Assembly: GCA_016490735.1 (NCBI GenBank)
Contig: JAEMWC010000341.1
Coordinates: forward strand, 646,001 to 710,000
From: Pachyseris speciosa
Lineage: Eukaryota; Cnidaria; Anthozoa; Scleractinia; Pachyseridae
Direction of reading: 5' to 3'
Length of the DNA stretch: 64,000 nucleotides
Made by a program: the position numbers and the translations under genes. Shown here piece after piece: positions 44,563 to 56,124 of this stretch. Below the pieces are notes generated by a model, which saw nothing but the letters and a program-made list of their open reading frames with translations, made no database searches and was not told the DNA's origin. Numbering within the stretch: position 1 is the stretch's first letter; every line of letters starts with the position of its first letter.

Positions 44563-47100
44563 TTTTGGATCAAAATGTTTGTGATGCTTCAGTCAGTCTT
44601 CATCGCGATGGAAAATTCAAATACGCTCACTTCAGAGACCACTTATTCCACATTCTGGATGCTCCTGCATTAGAAAAAGTCATTGTTCAAACCAGGAATC
44701 ATTGTCTTCTGAGATGCGTCAAAAATCCTCAATGCTTTTCTGCAAATATGCGGCTTTTCATCGACCAGATGGTAACATATCTTGTGATCTTTTACCAACC
44801 GAAAAATACAGTGCGCTGAAAAGTTCCGAGCGAATCACAGCTTTCACCACTATAGTATCGTGGTAAGTGTAATATTTTGCACATCTTTAGAATTTGCAAT
44901 AGGTAAATTCGATGTTATGCTTTTTTTTTTTTTCAGATATAAAATTAAGACAATCATTGTGTCACTGAAGGGTAAATAATAAATTTATTGGCCGAAATTA
45001 TCTTTGCTAACATTTTCACTTCAAGACTCCTTGTGAAAGTTTTCGTTGCCAGCACGGAGGAACATGTCAACCGTTATACGATAAAGACGAGTATATTTGC
45101 ATCTGCGTAGGAAATTTCACTGGAAAACACTGCAAAGTCCGAAGTAAGTGAGCCAACTTTTTTTCAACTTTCCTTATTTACATATCTGGAGCTAGAAACG
45201 TAACTTTATTTATTTTGTGTCGCCACCATGCGAGCCACCTGTTTTCCTATTGCTTCCTTTCATTTATTTTTTAATAAAATCTGTATGTTCATCAAAACAG
45301 TTTGACACAATGTTGTAACAGCTCTACGTGGACTTAGCAATTAGCTAAGTTTGTTCAGACAGTGAACAACAAGATCAACAATAGATTTATACTCTCGTTT
45401 GAGCAAAAACATCAAACTGTCTTACAACAATAGATTTATACTCTCGTTTGAGCAAAAACATCAAACTGTCTTACCATCCAGCTTAAATTACCCTTTCAAT
45501 CGGCCGAAAACGTGTTCCTGCCTATATCGATTTGGAATTGCATCCAAGTTTTCAAACCTTAACCCGGAATGCTTCTCGAAACAATAGCATTATTTGCTAT
45601 TTTTATTATTTTCTGAAATAAAGATTTTCAACAATCCCTGCATATATATTGGCAGTGGTTGTTTTCTTTCATAACGTCGTCAACCTCTAAGTTTCCGTTG
45701 CTATCGCAAAGTATGTCACCATTAAAGTTAAAGGACTGACTCGATGAAAAAGTAGGTCTCATTATTCTCCTTTGAGTTTCCATCAAACTTGTGGTCTGAG
45801 TCATTACGACGGGTTTCCTCCCCAGTTATTGTCAGTCAGGTGTCATTGGCGTTATCCCGCTTTCTTAAGGATCATTTACCTTGTTCGTTGGTTCCGAATA
45901 CATAGATCAACAATGTTTTCTTAAATTTAGTTTACAGAAACTGCAAGGAAATCAAGGAACTGTAAAAAAATGCCTCGTAAGTAGTAAACTGGCGGAAATT
46001 GAAATAGATGCTGTTTGTTTGCACTCTAAATTAACCTTTTCCGTCTTAATTCATTAGATCTGAGGACAATGAAGCGTACTTTTTAAATTTGGGATCAGTT
46101 GCGCTTCCTGTCTTTTGTCACTTGACCGATGACCTTGGCGCATGCGGTGGTGGTGGATGGAAGCTGGTCATGAAGATCAACGGCTCAAAAGTAAATGTCT
46201 GCGTGATTGCACTTTTTCATGCCTTTGCTCTTACATCAATCAACACCCAATGCATTTAATGAAGACTAACAAATGATTACAACCCCCGAAAAACATTTCG
46301 CTTACATCGGCTCACTGTTGATCATCAACGCTTAGTTCAAAAACGAATCAATATCTTTAGACTGTATATGGAATGAGGCATCTTTGAGCGATGTGGTGTT
46401 CACTTAATATCCTCTTTGGCCGTACGTTATATTGGGTAAGCCATTTTGTAGACCTTCACACAATCAGTACTGTGCGTCGTTGTTTGTAGGCTGACTTGAG
46501 ACCCCTGACTAAATGTATATAATCACCTTCTCCAACCCAGTTTCCATTGTCTCTTACCGCCACATATTTTTATTCTTCAAAGCAAACTTTTAACTACGAT
46601 TCCAGTTTGTGGACTAGAATGGAAACGTTCAACCCTACAGGAGGAGAGACTGGGTTTGATTTTCAAGAAACCAAGTTGCCGACCTATAGGAACACAACTT
46701 TCTCCAAGATCTGCCTCGGTATGAAGGTGGACCAGGACGTCAAATCTTTTGCCATCCACAAACATGCAAGCTCATTACACTCCTTGATCGCTGATGGTGA
46801 ATACCACAACACCTCACTGGGCCGAGACACGTGGAAGTCGCTGATTGGCCCTAAAGCTTCATTGCAAAGAAACTGTAACAAGGAAGGTTTCAATGTTGTG
46901 ACTCCGTGGCTCAAAGCAAGAGTCGGTATCGTTAGTAACCAGCAGAACGATTGTTTAACTTGTAACTAAAAAAATCGGGTTTGGTTTGATAGGTTATCCT
47001 GATAACTCTAACACGTGCCGTAATGTAGCGTCACACGTGGGCAACGACAATGGCAAAAAGGCATAAAAGCCATAGGGTATATTTTTGTAAAATAAATGCT
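44563..47100 (+). pseudogene. PAN/apple-EGF-C-terminal-domain protein, copy B (broken)
   Basis: Exons: PAN 44563-44862 (donor GTAAGT intact; frame slips after CFSAN, then continues as RPDGNISCDLLPTEKYSA); EGF 45026-45143 with six cysteines and TTCAAG/GTAAGT borders; a linker exon 46057-46190 (DNEAYFLNLGSVALPVFCHL … GGGGWKLVMKINGSK); and the C-terminal domain from about 46583 (QTFNYDSSLWTRMETFNP … KICLGMKV). The C-terminal domain stops at TAA 46967-46969 just after NDCLTCN, where copy A continues DSRIGFGT. The expected tail is still legible downstream to about 47090 but frameshifted. The PAN acceptor has decayed (TTCATC, not TTTCAG). EGF and linker exons are clean, so loss of function is probably recent, or the short form is used. 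Confidence 0.75.
45376..45473 (+). repeat. Exact 49 bp tandem duplication
   Basis: Two identical 49 bp units beginning CAACAATAGATTTATACTCT, in an intron of PAN-EGF copy B. Confidence 0.95.
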
Positions 47101-47119
47101 TAAACTCCCAATTGCACTT

Positions 47120-48470
47120 TCCGCACTGTACTATCCATCAGTATAAAAGAGTTGAACTGCGGTATTTTAAAATCTTGGGTTACCTCTGTAATATGATTGC
47201 ACAATCAAACTTCTCCCAGTCGTACGCAAAACCTTACCATGAGATATGTCTGTGAAACGTTCATTACACCAATATGCTAAAACGGTTTCTGGGAGTCTAA
47301 ATTTGAGGAAAGTTTGATAAATAAATGCATCGATCACCGAAAATAGTGAAAATTTTTAAGCCAGTGGCTGGAAAGTTTATAGTTGTGAGACATGCTCAAA
47401 TTTCATAACTTGTTCACTGGTGATTGGGCATTCATTTCATACTGTGGTGGCAACACTGTATAAAGATTGGTAGAAATGATCCATCAAAGTGAAAGGGCTG
47501 GAAGTCGATGTGAGCCACCTTAAGCCTTTCAAAGCAAATTTAAAAAGGTTTCTTAAGGAGCGAGAAGCGTAAGTAGGTAACTGTTAAAGTTGTAGATTAG
47601 CCTTTTTTCGACTTAAAACAATTGAAAATATAAAACAGACTGATATGGGTCCGAGAAGGGAAGCTTCTGGATCTTCATTGCACGTGGTGCTAGTGCTATC
47701 AGGTTGATAGATCTGAGACAAAGGCACATGGTTATGTTTAAGCCCATTTGCTTTTCTCAGCATTTCGCTGAACGAAAACAAACCCTGCTTGTTCTCTAAA
47801 GCTTAAGCCAAGAACATCTTTCTTTCTTCCTGACAACAAACTTTGCAGTCATAACTTTTCGGTACACGTGTTTTCAGCAGAAGGTAACACACTTGCTTGG
47901 TGCTTTCCGAAACTATCATGAAAACTTAAACTAATTATGCTAAATTTGATTTTTGCGAGCTACTTATTTATATCACCATTTCAGGTATTATGTTCCTTAG
48001 TTGGTGTTTATATAGCCGGGAAAAAATTTAAGCTGGGTTCACTGTAGCGGAGAATTGCACTTGTGCTCATGGTCCTCAGTACAACATTGGACATTTTAAA
48101 AACGAGAATTTGATTCTCGGTCATTTAATTGCTAAAAATTTATTCAATTGCTTAAGACTATGGGTAATTCTCAATTCTCCCACGAGCTGAACTAAGTACT
48201 CTTGAGCATATGTCCCTTGAGGCCTTCTATATCTTGAGTTTACTGCATGCTTCAATAAATGATAGATTTTTTGCCAATCAGAGTGGCGTGTGGTATATTA
48301 GTTGTTTTGTAACGTCCTGACAGTTAATAGCTGCTACGTAATTTATAACCTATTAGTTTGGGAAAAATAATGGCAATTTGTAAAGAAACTAATTATTTTT
48401 CGCACTAGGAACTTTCTGGAAAAATAGTTAATTTCTTATCACTTCTGCTAATTTTCTTTACTTCAAGTGT
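47120..48470. other. No gene seen
   Basis: Spacer between PAN-EGF copies B and C; no coding domain recognised. Confidence 0.4.
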
Positions 48471-48473
48471 CAT

Positions 48474-48700
48474 CTTTTGGATCAAAACGTTTGTGACGCT
48501 TCAGTCAGTCTTCATCGCGATGGAAAATTCAAATATGCTCACTTCAAAGACCACTTATTCCACGCTAAGGATCCTCCTGAAGTAGAAAAAGCCATTGTCC
48601 AAACCAGGAACAACTGTCTGTAGAGATGCGTGAAACATCCTCGATGCTTTTCTGAAAATATTGCGGCGAATCACAGCTTTCATCACTATAGTATCTTGAT
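48474..48700 (+). pseudogene. PAN/apple exon fragment, copy C
   Basis: Starts LDQNVCDASVSLHRDGKFKY like copies A and B. Carries a nonsense codon within RNNCL*RCVK, lacks the PDGNISCDLLP segment by deletion, and ends at HHYSIL. No EGF or C-terminal exons follow within the next 4 kb, so this is a lone exon. Confidence 0.8.
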
Positions 48701-49252
48701 GAGGCTTCCAGTTTTTTTTTCGAAAAACAGCTTTGATGAACTCAGGGGACATTCAGTGAATCGACCGACTTAAGAACTTAATTTGTATTATAATGAAGTT
48801 TCGATATAACGCGTGCTCTGATTGGTTACAACAGCGTGCTTTATGAGAGTACAGATGCGCAGACAGCTAGGCACGCTATCGACCCAAATAAAATTTCTCA
48901 AGTTTTCCCTCGGTTTTTATTTTGACTTAGACGTCTTGTACGACCTAAAAAACGAGTATGAAATCGAGCTGTTAACCTCAATGGATTTGGAAGATGCTTC
49001 AATGAGTATGAAAAATTAAGGATTATTTAATATCACTTGTGTTTTCAGAAGTTGCTAAAATTGTCCGAGTCGCGTAGCGACGAGGGCAATTTCAGCAACT
49101 TAAGCAACATTAATACTTATTTTTACGAGGACTCATTCCAATTACCTGTTCATAACATAAAGGCAACACTGCTGAGGCACGTCGAAAAACAGTCAGCCAA
49201 GCGAAGTAAAAAAAAACCGTCACTCGTTCGCTCGCAAGCCAAACAAATAAAC

Positions 49253-50230
49253 CATGGCCAGAAATCTCGGACATCACATTTCGTGCGAGTTACATTCATG
49301 CTGTCGCGTAATGGCTTAACCGCTGATTTGAGGAGTGACCTCCGGACTCATATTTTTAGGACAGATCGAGGAGTGAAATACAAAAATGTTTATGGTCAAA
49401 TGAATGCCGCTGGCTGAAGGTATTGCCAAAACGAGCAATGGCGGACAAAATCCAGGAAAAAAGCTATCGAACGATGCCTTTTGAGGCACATTTGAGGCAC
49501 ATTTGGCCGAGATATCGCTTGTTGAACTCAGAGCAAGAACTTCCGGTTTACATGTATTGTACATCGCAGCTTTACTTCTTTTTTGTCATCGAAATGGAAC
49601 GGGTTAGTTTTCTTGAATCTCCTCTAGAATCACGTTGTTTATAATACCAAATATGCAAGATTTGCGTGCGAGAATACGGTGCTAAGAGCGAGACTTTGTT
49701 GTCTTCTTCTTCATGGAGCTCACGTGGATCTGCGTGACATGTCGACCTTCCCGTGGTCTTATTTCATTGTGTACGGTTTTTAGCAGCCGAAAAGAAAGGT
49801 AAGTTTACAAGCTGAAGATCTGTTTTTTATTCTGAAAATAGCGATCTATCTGCATTTCTTGACTCGATTTTGGCAACTTACATAGCGAATTTAGATTTCC
49901 GATTATTTGCTAGTAAATATATTGTCTTCGCTTCTCTTTTCACTGATTTATAAAGTTTTGACTGGAGCTGAAATTGCAAATTGACATCCTTCCGAAAGAA
50001 AGGTATGGAATTCGTTTTTCCGGTAGATTTTTTAACTACAATTCCGCTGAAATGTTTTTGAATAACGCTCGATTTTGGCAAACGGAAAAACGGTATTAAT
50101 TGTGCTTGTATTTTCCGTAACTCCATAACTTCTCATATAAAGCTTTGTAATTTCGTACGCCATTTTTGATATTGATTGGGAAAAGCCGCTACTACCGTGC
50201 GGGCTCAAATGTCCGAAATTTTTGGCCATG
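49253..50230. mobile_element. Foldback insertion inside repeat R copy 3
   Basis: Ends CATGGCCAGAAATCTCGGACAT and ATGTCCGAAATTTTTGGCCATG are imperfect inverted repeats placed exactly where copies 1 and 2 of repeat R read through. About 980 bp; no transposase. Confidence 0.6.
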
Positions 50231-50421
50231 AATTCAACTACTTTTAAATTTGCTTCCAAAACGAGTGTAGATGAATATTATTTAAGCTAACATTTAGTCA
50301 ACAGATAAATACGCGTTTCAGTCCTGAACAAGAGTAACAACGATTAAACCAATTGTTCAAAGCTTCAATTTATTTAATTCACCTGTGCTGTAGAGGTTCA
50401 CGAGGTTTCCACCACTTGAAA

Positions 50422-50468
50422 ATGCGTGTTTTTGAGTGGATGTGGCACATCCACTCAAAAACACGCAT
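50422..50468. repeat. Perfect 23 bp-arm hairpin
   Basis: ATGCGTGTTTTTGAGTGG… and its exact complement separated by one base. Absent from the same position in repeat R copy 2, so it arose in this copy. Confidence 0.95.
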
Positions 50469-51477
50469 ACGTAAACATAGCAAACGGTTTGTCCAAAGAA
50501 AGAACTTTTTCCACCAAGTTTGAGCTACTCGTTCCTCCAATTATTGGTAAACTGCAAGATGCCTTGGTAAAGTGAAAGCCCTCGACGTGTTGAATCATTT
50601 TAATTTCAACCACACATTCTCGCTACGCCGGGCCCCATGCATGTCGATCCAAGTTTTAAGCTTTTCACAAGAAAACTCTTTCGCTCTCCCTTTTATCACT
50701 CGAACATTCACCTTCCTGAGTATCTTTTGAAACTAGCTCTTGATCTTTACGCCTTTTTTAGCGACTGCATGAGCCAAAATTCAGCCGGATTTTATACTAC
50801 AAAAAACTACTTGCACTTTGATGGTTTCTTAACTTTGATGGTTTGACATTTTGACAGCTTTGGTCGTGTTTAGGCCAATAAAATGCTTGGAACCATTCTA
50901 ACAAGGATTGTGTCTGTTTTAGCGTGCACGCATTATCAGAGTACAGATGCACGACTGACGCCACTCGTACGAATTGGAAAATAAAGTTTCCGAAAATTTT
51001 AACCGAATGCGTGAGGAAATTAAGAAATTCTTTATTATAAAACAAATAAAGAAGCCTTGCCTGTGATTTGCTCTGTTGTAAAGCATTTAGGAAGCAGATA
51101 GAGCACTCAAGAAGTAGCGAAAACACTCGATTACGCCTCGTGTTTCCCCTACATTTCTTTAGTGTTCTATCTGCTTCCTGCGTGCTTTACAACAAAACAG
51201 ATCACAGGCGAGGTTTCTTTGTTTGTTCACACGCTCAGTGAATCCATGGTATTTTCCTGCTCAAAGTTAAATTTAAATCTTAAAGGGAGAGTTTCACGGT
51301 TTAGCGCATGTGCGATCGATGATGTAAGTGCTGCCAAGCTTGTTGTGTTTGAACCAGCTAGAAGCAAGTAAACAACACGGTGGGAAACAGCGCTAAATTG
51401 GTCTGATCGGCCTGTGTTCTTGGTCGAAAACTCTGAAAACTCTTTTTGGTCACGTCTATAACCTTTGTTCTACTGTA

Positions 51478-51711
51478 ATGGCATCAGCTCCTAGCGCTGT
51501 CGAGGGCCCATCCAGCTGTAAATGTAATAGTGTGTGTTCCAAAAAAGACGGAAAGAAAAAAAGAGGCTGCCCGTGTAAAACACGGGGGGATTTTTATAAA
51601 GGCTTTAGTAATTCATTCCCTGGTGTTTTTGTGTGTTTGTTTGTTTTTTTGTTTTCCTGTTTTCTATACTCTTTTTGCCAAGAGAAGCAATTTTCTACAG
51701 CCCACTGTTAA
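51478..51711 (+). CDS. Cysteine-rich (CXC-like) small ORF or first exon
   Basis: ATG in context GTAATGGCAT. The N-terminal ~37 residues contain CKCNSVCSKKDGKKKRGCPC, a lysine-rich cluster reminiscent of CXC (tesmin/TSO1-like) zinc-binding motifs. After KTRGDFYKGF the frame becomes hydrophobic and repeat-like, so the real exon probably ends near 51585 or the copy is truncated. Family inferred from the cysteine spacing only. Confidence 0.35.
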   Translation: MASAPSAVEGPSSCKCNSVCSKKDGKKKRGCPCKTRGDFYKGFSNSFPGVFVCLFVFLFSCFLYSFCQEKQFSTAHC

Positions 51712-52560
51712 AAGTTGTCAGTTGCCATGGCAACCAAATCAAAACATCAGCTTTTGGGCGGCTTTTCGGCAATAAAACTTCTTTGAAACGTTCCAATTCC
51801 AAGTCATTCAGAAGTCCTATCCAACATATTATTCCGAGTAGACAAGAAAGAGGCCTGGTTACTCGGCTCTAGACACTCGCTTCATTTCTGTCGCATGACC
51901 AGAAATCCGCGTCACGTTTATCAGGAGATAATTTATTCATGCGTCACGCGGCCTTTAAAATGGCCGCCGGAGTTACTAAAGAATGTATGAATTTCAATGA
52001 AGACCAGATAAATTTACCGGTGGCAATGCTGCTTATTTTCCGCACGTCGCATATGAAAATTAAACCTTTAACAAAGTGTTCTCTGTTGCCATTTAGACTG
52101 AAAATGTTAAAAAGCTTTTTTTAATTGAAAAACGTCGGTTACTGACTCCTATACAGTCACCAGTTTAGTCAGATTTTAGTAAAATTACTCACCTTTAATA
52201 CAAATTTTGCAATGCATTTCCTCGTTCTAACAATCTTCCGTACGTTCGAGCTATATTACTAGGGAATGAGCATCTCAAAATAGCCGCTTTTAAGCGATTC
52301 TTTGAAAGATACGTATAGACAAAATTACAATAAAAAAGTGCAAAATTCGCAGCCAGTCGATGTTAGGCTTCATCGAGCAAAGCACTCCCCTGAGACTGGT
52401 CGAAGGCCAGAAATAAAGTTAGAGTTTCTGCTCATTCTCAATACTCGCTAGCCATTATTGACATTATTCAGTTTGACTTAGAAACCAAGCCTTTTTTGCA
52501 TAAGTCCGCAGGTGTATAGAATTACTTTAATTTAGTCGCTCTCGACGCCTTCGCTCAAAA

Positions 52561-52573
52561 GCCGCCATCTTGG
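52561..52573 (+). promoter_or_regulatory. YY1-like site near a putative start
   Basis: GCCGCCATCTTGG matches the YY1 consensus, 39 bp before the ATG at 52612. Such sites often lie at or just after metazoan transcription starts. Confidence 0.4.
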
Positions 52574-52611
52574 AAACTCGCGCGTCTAGCGTGCAATCGC
52601 GCGGGAGCAAA

Positions 52612-52881
52612 ATGTCTTCGATTTCTGGTAATGACTACTCTCATCGTTGTTCACTCGAAACGTTTCATGATGCCCAAAGGAAACTCTTTTGGCTCGAAAT
52701 CAGCTGTTGGGAAAAAAGAAAAAAGGTAAAAGGCATTCAGGATTTCTTGGAACACCTAAATGGCAAAAGGATAAGGAAAGAAAACGGTCGAAATCCACGA
52801 GTGATGAGTGATTTCGCCGTGTTGTGGGAACCGACAGTGATAGTTCAAGGGAATCCAAGTTACAACCTCTTCATTTCGTAA
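52612..52881 (+). CDS. Hypothetical basic 89-aa protein
   Basis: Starts at CAAAATGTCTTCG; an upstream in-frame ATG at 52570 overlaps the YY1-like site and is less likely. Charged composition (KRKKVKGIQDFLEHLNGKRI), no signal peptide or membrane span, no recognised domain. Retained mainly because of the promoter-like context. Could be a chance ORF. Confidence 0.3.
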   Translation: MSSISGNDYSHRCSLETFHDAQRKLFWLEISCWEKRKKVKGIQDFLEHLNGKRIRKENGRNPRVMSDFAVLWEPTVIVQGNPSYNLFIS

Positions 52882-53083
52882 AAATATGGACACATTGATA
52901 AAGTTAGCATGATATACTGTGATGTAACACAAGCAAAATTGCAAAACAAAACTTCACAAAGAATATCAGATGCTGTCAGTCCAAGTTTCACAATTTTACT
53001 CCTGCGGAAGCCAACAACTCTCAACGGGAGTCTTAGCCTTTATAATCAACGTCTCATTTATGAGCGATCCTCAACATTTCCAG

Positions 53084-53145
53084 ACTCCTTGTGAGAGTTT
53101 TCCATGTCAGCACGGGGGACATGTCAAGCGAAAATGTAAATGTGA
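53084..53145 (+). pseudogene. EGF exon fragment, copy D of the PAN-EGF family
   Basis: After the acceptor-like ACATTTCCAG the sequence encodes TPCESFPCQHGGH as in copies A and B, then loses the rest of the EGF (KRKCKCEV). No other exon of the family is visible nearby. Confidence 0.65.
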
Positions 53146-53149
53146 GGTG

Positions 53150-54555
53150 TCCTTGTCACTCCAGCCACATTCCACAAGCTTTACATTTTCACGGCTTGTT
53201 TTATTAATATGTGGTTAAACTTGAGCCTGAGCATTAGCTATGCCATGCTGATGAGTCAGGCCTAACAACGCCGAAACCCACAAGCTTTACATTTTCATTG
53301 CTTATGACAATTCTGACTCCACGTTCCTTTTGATTATGTACGTGCCATTCAATGTCAAATATCATAACTAGAAAAATTAAATATTTGCAAGAAAAAAGGG
53401 ACAAATTCAGTTAATAAGTCTTAAACCGAGTGTACACAAGTAGTTCCTAATGCCATCTGTAATTCTAATTAGCGAGAAAAAATCATGATAATTGGCTCCG
53501 TAGTCATTATTACGTTCTGTATTATTTACGACCTCCAAACTTGAAATAAAGTAGTCTGTGCTTCTGACGCAAATTATATCCTTTACTTTATTTTATGTTT
53601 TATTCGTAAATCATATGCGTTATTGTTAACAGACCATTGCGACCTAGAAAAAAGGTTAGGACAGATTTAAAGTTGAAGCCTGGTGAGATGAGTTTGTCTT
53701 CATTTTACGATGTTTTTTTTTCCTTTCATTTTAACGAAAGCATTCGTTGTAGTTTGACCCTTTGTGTCACATTACGGAATGTATATTTTTCCATTTCTTA
53801 TTCAATAAGAAAAAAAGACTTGTCACTTGATGTGATCATTGCTCTGACTGCAAGGGAAGGAAGAACACGCCTAACAAGGAACTTTGCCTATAAACGTTGC
53901 CTGAACCACCCTAAAACCTCATTGGTTAGCCGCAATCTTCGTACATGATACGGATGACGCAACGTGTCATCACATAGGCATCATGTCGCGACATAAATGA
54001 CATTATGAGTGACCATACTGTTTGCTTTTTTGGAAAAAAAAAAGCATTATAGCTTAATTTCGTTATTTTACTAATACACACTGTCAGCTGTGTGAATTAA
54101 TGTAATCGAAGTAATATGTTGCAAAGAAAACAGGAAAATACGGTACACTTGTGTTTACTATACGATTCTCTAAATTTTCAATCATAGAAAGAAAAGAAAG
54201 TTGGTTTTAAAGTTTGCATAATTGCAATACAAAATATTTCCTTAAAATAAACACTGTAATAGGATTATTGAGAAAAATCAGATTCATTTTTCGAAGATTG
54301 TTTTACCTGATTTTTTTTTTTCACGATCGGAAATTAACGTCAAAGGACATGAAAAAGAAAAAATATTAAAAGTGGATGAAGCAACATTAAGATAAAAATG
54401 AGATAAATTGTTTCCTCAATAGAAAACGTTTTCGATTTCGTAAAATATGTTTATTATGGAACCTTTTGTGTGTGACAGTAACCGTAGAAGAGAACAACGG
54501 TATACCACGTTATACCCCGCACTGAAAATGTGGTAAGGTCGATTTGATTGGTCCA
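53150..54555. other. No gene seen
   Basis: AT-rich, no domain recognised. Confidence 0.45.
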
Positions 54556-54560
54556 TTTGA

Positions 54561-54965
54561 TTTTAGTGGTAAGGTCGATTTGATTGTATCAGGACCTCCG
54601 CTAATCTTTTGTATTTGCCATAGAACAACAGGAAGCCCGTAAATAATTTATATCGGCTTCATGGGGTTGAAGTTCAGTTTGGAGTAATTTTAAAGGGAAT
54701 CTCTCTGGATTCTGAGGGCATAACTAAAGAAGAACACAGTTACGCCAGGGCAGGCCAGGCATCGGCACTCTCTAATTTCTAAACCAAACTAGACGTAAGT
54801 CCTCAGCAAAAAATTCGTGATGAAGCTTAAAATAAATGAAACCATATTGAGTTGGTATATTCGATCTGTCCTTTAAACTTCCGTTCGCTTGCTCTTAGTC
54901 TGAAAGACAATATGCTATAAACGTTTACATTTCAAGTGCATTTAAAATTACAACTGCCGATCCGT
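54561..54965 (+). repeat. Dispersed repeat 'D', copy 2
   Basis: Near-identical to 22501-22876. A short extra direct repeat of GGTAAGGTCGATTTGATTG precedes it at 54532-54550. Contains a ~30 bp segment lacking in copy 1. Confidence 0.9.
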
Positions 54966-54967
54966 TA

Positions 54968-55815
54968 CCCTGGCTCCAGAGGCCGGTTGAAAAAAAGAAA
55001 TATCCCTGAAAAGCCAATTGCAAAAAAGAACGCGAGAGACGGGCCTCTGGTCGCACGAGCCGAGAAACTCATTTCCTTGAGACAGAATTTGTCCCAGTCT
55101 GCTGATTGGTTCTTCAAATAAACAACAACTCTGATTGGCTTAGGAAAAGCGTGGCTTACTAACCAACAAACCAGTTTGGACAGAAATATATCCGCATAAT
55201 TATGGCGGCTGCTTTCAACGATCGTGGATTCTTTTCTGCATTTCGAACTGCTGTTATTGTTCAGGTCACTTTGGAGTCCTAATTTCCAGTGCAAAAAGAA
55301 GCGTTGTTGGCTTTCCTAAACCGGAAGGTTGCCTTGACTGTTTTACCGACGAGTTGTGACAACTTTCAACTTCAACTTCTTTATCATTATGCACTATTTA
55401 CATCGATTACAACTTGTTAATACTATAATAATTTCGACAGAAAACATATCTAATAGATGATAAAACCAAAGAACAACAAAAAAAGATGTGTGCGTGGCAA
55501 CCAGAGTAGCCACTGGCTTTCGAGCTGGTTGCCACCAACCTAAAGATAAATGCGGCACTAAACAAAAAATAAAAATAAAACAAAATTCCTTGATTTTTGA
55601 AATTGTTCCAGCAATTTGCGCCTGTCTACAATAGTTTTGATCTACATGTCCTTTTGGTGATCTGCCCACTCTCTAGCTGCCCTTATTGACTCACACATTC
55701 AAGAGCTTGCCGATCGCGGTATTGCAGCCTGCTCTCTTGGTTATTATAGCGTTCTGGTTGACGACGTACATGTGTCAAAGCATAATACAATATATTGGGA
55801 TCAATTTTACTATAG
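54968..55815. other. No gene seen
   Basis: A small inverted motif (CCAGAGGCC / GGGCCTCTGG, 54965-55050) and otherwise unremarkable sequence. Confidence 0.4.
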
Positions 55816-55817
55816 GT

Positions 55818-56120
55818 AGTGTCGGCCGACATATCGGCCGACATGGCGACCGACATGTCGACCGACATATCGGCCGATAGTCCGTCGATATGTCGGCCGA
55901 TAGTCGATCGATGGTCGGTCGATAGTCACTCGATAGTCGCTCGATAGTCGCTCGATAGTCGCTCGATAGTCGGTCGGTATGTCGTTGGCTGTCGGCCGAT
56001 AAAAATTTGCGTGGTGGTCGACATGTCGAGCGACTCTCGACCGACAGATGGAGTGTCGCGTCTCGGTGGAATATCGGTCAAGTGTCAGTGGTCTGTCGGC
56101 CGAGTGTCGGTAGTCTATCG
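55818..56120. repeat. GTCGGCCGACAT / CGATAGTCG minisatellite
   Basis: Short degenerate units that are themselves palindromic (TCGGCCGA, GACATGTC, TCGATCGA): GTCGGCCGACAT-type at 55818-55905, then CGATAGTCGCT-type units at 55905-55985, then looser units. Open in several frames, giving ORFs like MSVDMSVAMSADMSAD that are artefacts. Confidence 0.85.
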
Positions 56121-56124
56121 GTCA

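Larger units (their letters stand above)
49030..50870 (-). repeat. Dispersed repeat 'R', copy 3, interrupted
   Basis: Flanks 49040-49252 and 50231-50815 correspond to copies 1 and 2: shared 'ttttacgaggactcattcc', 'ccaaaacgagtgtagatga', 'cagtcctgaacaagagtaac', 'gtttgagctactcgttcctc'. The middle is an inserted foldback element. Confidence 0.65.

Noticed and set aside
55683..55880. ORFs with MSVDMSVAMSAD or GRHIGRHGDRH repeats
   Set aside because: Artefacts of the GTCGGCCGACAT minisatellite being open in several frames.
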